From Bradyrhizobium sp. CCBAU 51765 (GTDB lineage Bacteria > Pseudomonadota > Alphaproteobacteria > Rhizobiales > Xanthobacteraceae), in assembly GCF_015291725.1 (NCBI RefSeq), contig NZ_CP030038.1:4515001-4579000 (forward strand): a stretch of 64,000 bases of DNA. The letters are read 5' to 3'. A model generated the notes under the pieces. That model saw only the letters and a program-made list of their open reading frames with translations. It was not told the DNA's origin and did no database searches. Below, in pieces: positions 57,783 to 64,000 of this stretch. The position numbers were made by a program, and so were the translations under genes. Within the stretch, counting starts at the first letter, position 1, and each line of letters opens with the position of its first letter.

Positions 57783-58730
57783 CTATCGTCCGCGACCGCG
57801 GCCCAGCGTCTGCGACGGCGACTCGCCGAACTGGACGCGGTAGCTTCTGGAGAAATCGCTGAGATGCCAGAAGCCAAACGCCAGCGCGACCGCCTTGACG
57901 CTATCGGCGCCGGCGAGCAGCTGCCGCCGCACCAGCCACAGCCGGCGCAGGCGCAAATAGCGGTGCAGGCTCATGCCCCGATAGCGGCGGACGACGTCGT
58001 GCATGGTGCGAACGGACAGCCCGAGCTTGCGCGCGACCTCATCGCTGTAGATCGGCTGCGACAAATCCTCGGTCAGCAGTGCGCGGATATCCTGAAACAT
58101 CCTGAAATTCCGCTCGTCGTTGGGGCCGAGGGTCCAGCGGGCCGAGACGACGCTTTCGAAGGCCTCGTCGACGGCTCCGAGCAGGGACTCCTTCATCGCC
58201 GCGCCCTTCAACGAAAGCTCCGGCGCCTCGGCCGGGTCGGACGCCGCGGCCAGCACCTCACGAACCACGGTGCGCAGCCGGAACAAGCCGGCCGCCGAGA
58301 CTTCAAAAATCTTGAAGCTCGAGAGCGTCGCCGGCCAGCCTCGGTCCCGCACCTCCGGCCTGAAAACCACCGAGGCGATTTGTCGCTGCACCTCCTCAAC
58401 GGTGGTGTAGGCGGCGCCGCCGCTGCCAACGACCACGACCGGTCGGGTGCGCTGCGAGCCATTGAAGCGAACGGGCACGTCGAGGTCGTCCATCGTTAAG
58501 CCGATCGCCGTGCAGTTCTCGATCAGCTGCGCATCGACCATTCGCGGAAACGTCCGCGTCATATTCACGTCGCAGCCGGGCAACGACAGGATTGTCTGCT
58601 CAGCCGAAATCCTCCGTACGAAAGGCGTGAACTCGAAATTCAGCCCGCGTATCGCACTTCGAAATTCGTCGACGTCTGAAAAGCGAAAAGTGTTGAGTGC
58701 CAGTCTCGGCACATCGTCAATGCTGTTCAT
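57783..58730 (-). CDS. AraC-family transcriptional regulator
   Basis: This 315-residue regulator has an AraC-binding-type N-terminal domain (about 25-180) and a C-terminal double HTH (about 215-312). The first HTH is DEVARKLGLSVRTMHDVVRRY, the second carries VKAVALAFGFWHLSDFSRSY. The N-terminal stretch FEFTPFVRRISAEQTILSLP is typical of ligand-pocket domains. It is divergent from the DUF2336 gene by 300 bp, and no ligand is hinted. The start is ATG 58730. Confidence 0.9.
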   Translation of the reverse strand: MNSIDDVPRLALNTFRFSDVDEFRSAIRGLNFEFTPFVRRISAEQTILSLPGCDVNMTRTFPRMVDAQLIENCTAIGLTMDDLDVPVRFNGSQRTRPVVVVGSGGAAYTTVEEVQRQIASVVFRPEVRDRGWPATLSSFKIFEVSAAGLFRLRTVVREVLAAASDPAEAPELSLKGAAMKESLLGAVDEAFESVVSARWTLGPNDERNFRMFQDIRALLTEDLSQPIYSDEVARKLGLSVRTMHDVVRRYRGMSLHRYLRLRRLWLVRRQLLAGADSVKAVALAFGFWHLSDFSRSYRVQFGESPSQTLGRGRGR

Positions 58731-59030
58731 GAAAATATGAAACGCAACGTGGCGTAGACGTGCGTCCGGCCGCGACGCCGGTTCGTTTCCCCCTTCGGTT
58801 TTCCGCTACCTAGAAAGGATCAATCTTAACGTGTCCTGACAAATTGGCGAGGAGCCAGTTGAAAGAACAACCAGGCACGTCTGTCACTCGCCGAATTTCG
58901 ATAGCGTTTCCCGCACGGTGATGGTGCCAGACTACCTGACCTTCGATAACTAAAATTCAAAATTAACGACTTTGAGGCGCAATAGCTCTCGTTTGATCGT
59001 CAAAGTTATTTCGAATTTCAGGCCCCTGCC
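58731..59030. other. divergent regulatory region, no gene
   Basis: No gene is supported. The right half is A+T-rich (near AAAATTCAAAATTAACG, about 58951-58967) and probably carries promoters for the DUF2336 operon. No strong dyad was noticed. Confidence 0.4.
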
Positions 59031-60140
59031 ATGACGGCAAATTCGCCTGCTGATGTTCTGGTCGAATTGGAGGACGCGGTCGCAACGTGTCCGCTGGACC
59101 GCTGCGCACGCATTCTTTCCGGCATCATGCAGCTGCTCACCAGCAGCCGCGACCGGCCTCAGGAATTGCTCGCCAATGTGGTCGACGGCGTTCTGCTGCG
59201 GCTGACGGAGCGGGTTGAGGCCAGTGCGCTGATCGAGCTCAGCACGGCAGTCGCCGAGCTCGCGGTGGCTCCGCAGAAGACCGTGCAGCGTCTCGCCTCG
59301 CACCACGATCCGAAGGTGGCGTGCCCCGTCTTGCTGAGATCGCGGTCACTGTCCACGGCCGATCTCAAGCGGATCGCGGCCTCGAGCGGCGAACGGCAGC
59401 AACGCGCGATCGCAGCCCGCGCACCGATCGATCCGCCGGTGATCGAGACGCTGATCGAAGGTGGCTTCCGCAGCGTCTGCATTGCGCTGATCGCCAATAC
59501 GGAGGCACGATTCTCTGACGCCGCCTACGCCGCGCTGGTCGGGAAGTGCCTGACGGATGATGAGCTCACGAAGGCGCTGGCACTCAGGCCGGACACGCCA
59601 GACGCGATCATGCGGAAGTTGCTGTCGGCCTCACCGGCCCCGACATCCGGCACAGGGCCGAAGGCGACCGTCTCGCTTCAAGCGGTACCGGCCGCGCCGA
59701 TCGTCCCCAAGCTGCCCTGCGCGGCCGCCTATGCCAGCGCACGGCCGGAGATCGTCGCGCTCAACCGCATCGGCAAACTCAACGATTCCACGGTGAACCG
59801 CTTCGCCATCCGCGGCGAGACCGCCAACCTCGTCACGGCCCTGTCGGTGCTTTCCGGGGCTCCCATCGAAATCGTCGAGCATGTCATGACCGACGACGAT
59901 TGCGAGGGTCTCGTGATGGCCTGCCGTGCCTCGCGGCTGAACTGGCAGACCACGTTGGCTATCTTGGGCAATCGCTGCGGCAGAAGGCTTTCCTTCGCCG
60001 AGCGCGAACGCGCGCAGCACATTTTCGAGACACTGCTTCTGTCCACCAGCCAGTGGACGGTGCGTTGGGGGGAAATTGCCGCGAACGCCACGGAGAGCAG
60101 TCGGGAACATCGTGGCGCAAAGATGGGGATTAGCCGATGA
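59031..60140 (+). CDS. DUF2336-domain protein
   Basis: This 369-residue protein matches the DUF2336 family of helical alphaproteobacterial proteins. It starts with helices (LVELEDAVATC and ARILSGIMQLLT), and repeats of HEAT-like type follow around DPKVACPVLLRSRSLSTADL and ALIANTEARFSD. The C-terminal half has ITRLTETANL-type helices and WQTTLAILGNR. The family occurs near c-di-GMP and motility genes, and here its stop overlaps a PilZ gene by four bases (ATGA). It may act in the same pathway. Exact function unknown. Confidence 0.85.
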   Translation: MTANSPADVLVELEDAVATCPLDRCARILSGIMQLLTSSRDRPQELLANVVDGVLLRLTERVEASALIELSTAVAELAVAPQKTVQRLASHHDPKVACPVLLRSRSLSTADLKRIAASSGERQQRAIAARAPIDPPVIETLIEGGFRSVCIALIANTEARFSDAAYAALVGKCLTDDELTKALALRPDTPDAIMRKLLSASPAPTSGTGPKATVSLQAVPAAPIVPKLPCAAAYASARPEIVALNRIGKLNDSTVNRFAIRGETANLVTALSVLSGAPIEIVEHVMTDDDCEGLVMACRASRLNWQTTLAILGNRCGRRLSFAERERAQHIFETLLLSTSQWTVRWGEIAANATESSREHRGAKMGISR

Positions 60141-60466
60141 AATTCGACGGTCGCAAAGCCTCTCGCGTAAAAATGGACCACAGGCAGCCGGTCAATCTCA
60201 TGGGATCTGACGGCACCTGGCGACGCCGTTGCGTATTGCTGGATGTGTCGCAAAGCGGCGCCAAGATCGAGGTCGAGGGCACGCTCGACGTGCTCCAGGC
60301 CAAGGAGTTCTTCATGCTGCTGTCGTCGACCGGCCTCGCCTACCGGCGCTGCGAACTGGTCTGGATCGACGGCACCACGGCTGGGGTCCACTTCGTTACG
60401 GCTGACGGCAAGAAGAAGCCTGCAGGCGTACCAGCGCCTGCGCAGGCCGCGGCTCAGGGCAAATAG
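60137..60466 (+). CDS. PilZ-domain protein
   Basis: This 109-residue protein is a single PilZ domain. It starts FDGRKASRVKMDHRQPVN, with R and R spaced by four (RKASR), then the CRRCVLLDVSQSGAKIEVEG region with the D-x-S-x-x-G motif (DVSQSGAKI, about 36-44). These are the c-di-GMP binding features. It overlaps the DUF2336 gene upstream and precedes the HD-GYP gene by 58 bp, so a c-di-GMP sensor and a hydrolase lie together. Confidence 0.9.
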   Translation: MKFDGRKASRVKMDHRQPVNLMGSDGTWRRRCVLLDVSQSGAKIEVEGTLDVLQAKEFFMLLSSTGLAYRRCELVWIDGTTAGVHFVTADGKKKPAGVPAPAQAAAQGK

Positions 60467-60524
60467 ATTCGAGCATCCCACCTGGTGTTTGACATTCACA
60501 CAGTCGAAGAGTGCAGGTCAGATC

Positions 60525-61646
60525 GTGCAGCACGCGCCAACAAGATCCCGCTCGGTCGATGGTGAGGGCGGCATCCGTCAGACGCGAACGGATCGCCCCT
60601 TCCTGCACGTGCTGGCGGACACGTCCGACAAGCTTTCGGGCGTCTGCTCGATCCTCGAAGAGAAATTCACCATTGCCGGCGAGCGGCTCGATGCCGATTC
60701 CAGGCTGTCGCAGACGCCGGCCGCCATCGTCATCCGCGCGGAGCTGCGCGACGTCGACAACATCGCCGCGATCAAGAAGCGGGCCAGCAAGCTGGCGAAG
60801 GCCAGGAAGCGCATCTTCCTGCTCGAGCACGCCTCCCACGTTTGCATCTCGCAAGCCTACGCGCTCGGGGCGACGCTGGTCCTTCCCGGCACAGTCAGCC
60901 GGACCAGGCTGCTGGCGGCGCTGGCCGATCCGGCCGACGGTCCATCCGCTTCGTCAGGCGACACGTCGCAACCGGACAACGCCGTCGAGACCGCGGCGAC
61001 CGCGATTGCATCGATGTTCACGGCTGTGACCCTCGGCCAACCGCTCGACGTCGACGGCACCAAGGAAGCCGGTCGCCAGATTGCCGAGCGTATCACCCAG
61101 CATGGCCTGACGGAGTGGCTCATGACGGTGCGGCGCCACCACGAAGGAACCTATCAGCATTGCCTGCTCGTGACCGGTGTTGCCATCGACTTCGGACTAA
61201 GCCTCGGCGTCGGCAGGACCGACCTGGAACGTCTCTACTCGGCTGCCATGTTCCACGACATCGGCAAGGCACAGATACCGCTCGCCATCCTCGACAAGCC
61301 GGGCCGACTCGATGCCGCCGAACGCGCGCTGATCGAAACGCATCCGGCCGCCGGCTACGAGTTTCTCAAGGGGCATGACGGGATCTCGCCGGAGATACTC
61401 GATGCCGTCCGCCATCATCACGAATACCTCGACGGGAGCGGTTATCCCGACGCGCTCTGCGCCGAGAGCATTGGCGATATCGTGCGAATTCTGACGATCT
61501 CGGACATTTTCGCGGCGCTGATCGAGCACCGGCACTACAAGCCGACCATGCCGCGCGCGGAGGCCTACAATATCCTGTGTGGGATGAGCGGGAAACTGGA
61601 GAAGGCGCTGGTCCACTCATTCAAGCAGGTCGCGCTCACGCGGTGA
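60525..61646 (+). CDS. HD-GYP c-di-GMP phosphodiesterase with receiver-like N-terminus
   Basis: This 373-residue protein has an N-terminal domain (about 25-125) that looks like a response-regulator receiver without the phospho-Asp (RPFLHVLADTSDKLSGVCS, then RIFLLEHASHVCISQAYALGA). A complete HD-GYP domain follows: HD in MFHDIGKAQIP (about 242-252) and HHHEYLDGSGYP (297-308). HD-GYP enzymes hydrolyse c-di-GMP. The GTG start at 60525 is the first with a plausible site. Open frame further upstream runs through the PilZ gene. Together with the PilZ gene it forms a signalling pair. Confidence 0.9.
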   Translation: MQHAPTRSRSVDGEGGIRQTRTDRPFLHVLADTSDKLSGVCSILEEKFTIAGERLDADSRLSQTPAAIVIRAELRDVDNIAAIKKRASKLAKARKRIFLLEHASHVCISQAYALGATLVLPGTVSRTRLLAALADPADGPSASSGDTSQPDNAVETAATAIASMFTAVTLGQPLDVDGTKEAGRQIAERITQHGLTEWLMTVRRHHEGTYQHCLLVTGVAIDFGLSLGVGRTDLERLYSAAMFHDIGKAQIPLAILDKPGRLDAAERALIETHPAAGYEFLKGHDGISPEILDAVRHHHEYLDGSGYPDALCAESIGDIVRILTISDIFAALIEHRHYKPTMPRAEAYNILCGMSGKLEKALVHSFKQVALTR

Positions 61647-61673
61647 GCGCGGCAGACCGTTCTCGAACGCAGC

Positions 61674-61877
61674 CTAATGAGTAGCGCGATGGCTGGCGCG
61701 GCGCGGGATGGATCGGCAGGCCAGCCCCTCGGCCAGCAACTTCATGTCCTCGTGCCGGCCGCTGCGTATCAGCCGGCCGAACTCTTCGGGTGTGAAAGGA
61801 AGACTTGGATCGTCATCGATCTTGTGCCGGGGTCGCGGACCGAAGAACCGTCGAACCAGGCTAGCCAGCCGCCGCAT
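61674..61877 (-). CDS. small basic protein, unknown function
   Basis: This 67-residue product has a basic N-terminus (MRRLASLVRRFFGPRPRHK), then DDDPSLPFTPEEFGRLIRSG, and a C-terminus rich in Arg/Ala/His. The middle (about 25-45) looks ordered, the ends do not. There is no cysteine, signal or membrane helix. It is convergent with the HD-GYP gene, 27 bp away. I cannot name a family; coding status is moderate. Confidence 0.5.
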   Translation of the reverse strand: MRRLASLVRRFFGPRPRHKIDDDPSLPFTPEEFGRLIRSGRHEDMKLLAEGLACRSIPRRASHRATH

Positions 61878-62008
61878 GTCAATTCCCTCGCGCCAGCAAC
61901 AAACCTCTCAGTCCGCATATTGTTCCTCCTGCACCTTCGAGATTGCAAGAGGCCGCTTGGGACTCCGCACCAAAAATTTCCACCAGAGAATAATCTCCTC
62001 CGGCCGTA

Positions 62009-62686
62009 CTAGTCGGCAAAACCCACGTAACGCACGAACTCGTCGTTGTGCTCGCGGTCCGAGCGAACCGCGTTCGCGGCAAAGCTGTCGTCGGGATAGC
62101 CCATCGCGACGCAGGTCATGATGACCTCGTCCTCCGGAATCCCGGCAACCTCGCGCACGATGTCGGAACGCATGATGCCCTGTCCGTTGATCACGGAGCC
62201 GAGGCCGCGGTCCCATGCCGCGAGCACGATGCCGTAGCAGAGCGCGCCGAGATCGAAATGGCAGACCGCGCCGGGATCGAGCACGCGGTCGTAGGTCAGG
62301 ACCAGCGAGACCGGCGCGTCGAACTGGCGGAAACCACGCAACACCCAGTCCTGCCGCATCGGCTTGTCGTCGCGCGCGATTCCCATCGCGCCGAACAGCT
62401 TCTTGGCGATGTCGACCTGCCGCATGCGGTGCACACCCTGGTACTCGCCATGGCTGACGATGTCGCGCTGGACCTTGGCGCCGCCGACCATCTCCTCCAT
62501 GTTGCGGCGGCGCACCTCTTCAAGCGGCGCGCCGGTGAGCACATGGACGTGCCAGGGCTGGGTGTTCATCGACGACGGCGCACGCTTGGCGCTGTCGATG
62601 ATCGCCTCGATCACCGCGCGCGGCACGGGCTCGTTCCTGAAGCCGCGCACGCTGCGGCGCGACTGGACCAGCGTTTCGAATTCCAC
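62009..62686 (-). CDS. nitroreductase-family FMN oxidoreductase
   Basis: This 225-residue protein has the nitroreductase fold. The start is FETLVQSRRSVRGFRNEPVP (residues 3-22), and APSSMNTQPWHVHVLTG (about 38-54) is an FMN loop. The later LAAWDRGLGSVINGQGIM and EVIMTCVAMGYPDD are family marks. It reduces nitro, quinone or flavin compounds with NAD(P)H. The GTG start at 62686 has GGGAGG upstream, so I prefer it to the much longer open frame. The start is 109 bp from the esterase gene on the other strand. Confidence 0.9.
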   Translation of the reverse strand: MEFETLVQSRRSVRGFRNEPVPRAVIEAIIDSAKRAPSSMNTQPWHVHVLTGAPLEEVRRRNMEEMVGGAKVQRDIVSHGEYQGVHRMRQVDIAKKLFGAMGIARDDKPMRQDWVLRGFRQFDAPVSLVLTYDRVLDPGAVCHFDLGALCYGIVLAAWDRGLGSVINGQGIMRSDIVREVAGIPEDEVIMTCVAMGYPDDSFAANAVRSDREHNDEFVRYVGFAD

Positions 62687-62794
62687 TCTTGAACCTCCCT
62701 GCCCGTTCGTCCGGCGTTGCGGCGCCGGTTGCCGACGCCGCGCGCAAAATCTATGCTGGCCCGCAAGCAAGACCAAGAATCCCGGAGGACCCTC

Positions 62795-63757
62795 ATGGCC
62801 GCGTCGCTCGATCCCGTCATCGCCCAGATCATTCCGCTCATGCCGATGCGCGATCCCGCCACGATGACGCCACAGAGCGCCCGCGATTCCTTGCGCGCAC
62901 TGGCTGCCTCGCGCGCGGCCATACCGCCTCCGCCCGTCGATACCGTGCAGGACATCAAGGTGAAAGGCGGCGCCGGGCCGCTCGATGCACGCGTCTATCG
63001 GGTCGGCCCTACGCCGGCACCGACCGTGGTGTTCTTTCACGGCGGCGGCTGGGTCGCGGGCGACCTCGAGACCCACGACCGGCAGGCGCGCAATCTCGCG
63101 ATCGAGACCGGCGCGGTGGTCGTCTCCGTCGACTATCGCCGCCCGCCCGAGACGCGCTTTCCCGGCGCCTTCGAGGACGCCTTCGCCGCAGTCGGAGATG
63201 TCTTCAACCGCGTCGCGGAATTTGGCGGCGATGCAAAGCGCCTCGGCGTTGCCGGCGACAGCGCCGGCGGCAATCTCGCAGCCACCACCGCGATCGCCTG
63301 CCGCGATGCCGGCATCAAGCTCGCCGCGCAAATGCTGGTTTATCCCGTGACCGACGTTCTCGGCAGCTACGCGGACGCGCGCGAGAACGCGCGCTATCCC
63401 TCACGCACGGAGAACGCGGACGGCTACTTCCTCACGCGTGCCACGATGGAATGGTTTTGCGGCCACTATCTTGCCGATCCCGCTCACGCGACCGACTGGC
63501 GTGCCTCGCCGCTGCGCGCCGCATCGCTTGCCGGGTTGGCACCTGCGATCGTGACCACGGCCTGGTTCGATCCCCTGCGCGACGAGGGTGCGGCTTACGC
63601 GCGGGCGCTCGAGGCGGCCGGAGTCCGCGTCAAGCACCACGAGGGCCCCGGCCTGATCCACGGCTATTTCGGCATGGGCGACGCCTCGGACGTCGCACGC
63701 GCCGAAGCGCAGCGCGCGCGGGCCGACTTCAAGGCGTTGCTCGCGCGAGGCGCCTGA
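62795..63757 (+). CDS. alpha/beta hydrolase, HSL-family esterase
   Basis: This 320-residue enzyme is a full-length HSL-type esterase. HGGGWVAGDLETHD marks the oxyanion hole (about 81-94), AGDSAGGNL holds the Ser nucleophile (about 153-161), ADTRDEG-like TTAWFDPLRDEGA holds the Asp near 256, and GLIHGYFG holds the His near 286. It shares these motifs and the closing fold with the partial esterase at the left edge, so the two are paralogues. GGAGG nine bases upstream fixes ATG 62795. The nitroreductase gene is divergent. Substrate unknown. Confidence 0.92.
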   Translation: MAASLDPVIAQIIPLMPMRDPATMTPQSARDSLRALAASRAAIPPPPVDTVQDIKVKGGAGPLDARVYRVGPTPAPTVVFFHGGGWVAGDLETHDRQARNLAIETGAVVVSVDYRRPPETRFPGAFEDAFAAVGDVFNRVAEFGGDAKRLGVAGDSAGGNLAATTAIACRDAGIKLAAQMLVYPVTDVLGSYADARENARYPSRTENADGYFLTRATMEWFCGHYLADPAHATDWRASPLRAASLAGLAPAIVTTAWFDPLRDEGAAYARALEAAGVRVKHHEGPGLIHGYFGMGDASDVARAEAQRARADFKALLARGA

Positions 63758-63764
63758 GGAGGTG

Positions 63765-64000
63765 CTAGCCGCGCGATGCCCGTTGCGCGCCGGTATGCCC
63801 CCAGGTCTCGTCCCAGTCCTGACCGGCGGCGTCGACGACGCGGCCATCGGCTTCGAAGAACTTGTTCGGCACCTGGAAGATCGCCAGGATCAAAGCGCCG
63901 TCCGGACACCAGGCGGCGTGGCGGCTGCCCGCCTCGCGCCAGATGAATTCGCCGGCCTTGCATGCGATGCCCTCGGCCGGGCCCTCCTTGTCGACGAGCG
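63765..64000 (-). CDS. cupin-domain protein (5' end outside window)
   Basis: Only the C-terminal ~78 residues are in the window, since the frame runs past base 64000. The visible part shows a cupin-like strand pattern: LVDKEGPAEGIACKAGEF, then WREAGSRHAAWCPDGALILAIFQ (by span), and a C-terminal FFEADGRVV and GQDWDETWG. The H in SRHAAW and the late strands fit the second cupin motif. It is 8 bp from the esterase stop, and the genes are convergent. Length, start and ligand are unknown. Confidence 0.7.
   Translation of the reverse strand, partial: LVDKEGPAEGIACKAGEFIWREAGSRHAAWCPDGALILAIFQVPNKFFEADGRVVDAAGQDWDETWGHTGAQRASRG

Noticed and set aside
1..64000. tRNA, rRNA, transposase or phage genes
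   Set aside because: No cloverleaf-like sequence, rRNA segment, transposase motif or phage structural gene was recognised in any frame.

Overview
The window looks like chromosomal DNA of an alphaproteobacterium of the Bradyrhizobium / Nitrobacteraceae type. This is judged from the sequence only: high G+C, a B12-dependent ribonucleotide reductase of about 1250 residues (NrdJ), a GapR/DUF2312 nucleoid protein, NDUFA12, BA14K, DUF6894-, DUF982- and DUF2778-type proteins, a minCDE operon, and many short palindromic intergenic repeats. No tRNA, rRNA, insertion sequence, phage module or CRISPR array was seen.

Layout. 1-8 kb: the end of an HSL-type esterase, a BASS-like permease, a PepSY protein, then a minus-strand sulfur cluster (YeiH-type exporter, LysR regulator, small secreted protein, SorA-like sulfite dehydrogenase, SorB-like cytochrome c), and a GlxA-type regulator divergent from an isonitrile hydratase. 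8.5-19 kb: NDUFA12, a Gly-rich BA14K protein, a response regulator overlapping a CHASE3/PAS hybrid kinase, an EamA transporter, nrdJ behind a long leader, and a lone ParB-N protein. 19-26 kb: gapR, two tandem RTX-like proteins built from a ~32-residue repeat, a lytic transglycosylase, a PilZ-XRE fusion and several repeat elements. 26-35 kb: mostly single small genes (VOC, cytochromes c, PNPOx, YjdM, EamA, an orphan Flp pilin, pdxY, PaiB, SMR pump). 35-45 kb: a MobA-like aromatic hydroxylase divergent from MarR, envelope proteins including an L,D-transpeptidase, an SDR, and minCDE. 45-52 kb: a complete ABC uptake system with its own TetR regulator and three enzymes (NAD-epimerase-like, GNAT, DHDPS-like). 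52-64 kb: an orphan TRAP binding protein, a DUF2778 (Tlde1-like) protein, a chemoreceptor, an FMN reductase, an AraC regulator, a DUF2336 / PilZ / HD-GYP c-di-GMP module, a nitroreductase, a second HSL-type esterase and a partial cupin gene.

How the genes work together. Four units stand out. (1) The sulfur cluster could handle sulfite in the periplasm, with electrons passing to the SorB-like cytochrome. (2) The 45.3-51.6 kb cluster combines uptake and metabolism of an unknown small molecule. Two near-identical dyads (TCAAC-N5-GGTTG) flank tetR and could control both arms. (3) The DUF2336-PilZ-HD-GYP run is a c-di-GMP signalling unit near a chemoreceptor. (4) The tandem RTX-like genes look like a recent duplication of a secreted calcium-binding protein.

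None of these is proven novel from sequence alone. The best candidates for something undescribed are the TetR/ABC/DHDPS-like cluster, the 32-residue RTX-like repeat, the long nrdJ leader, and a palindromic element with 17-bp flanking duplications at the end of a small secreted-protein gene.
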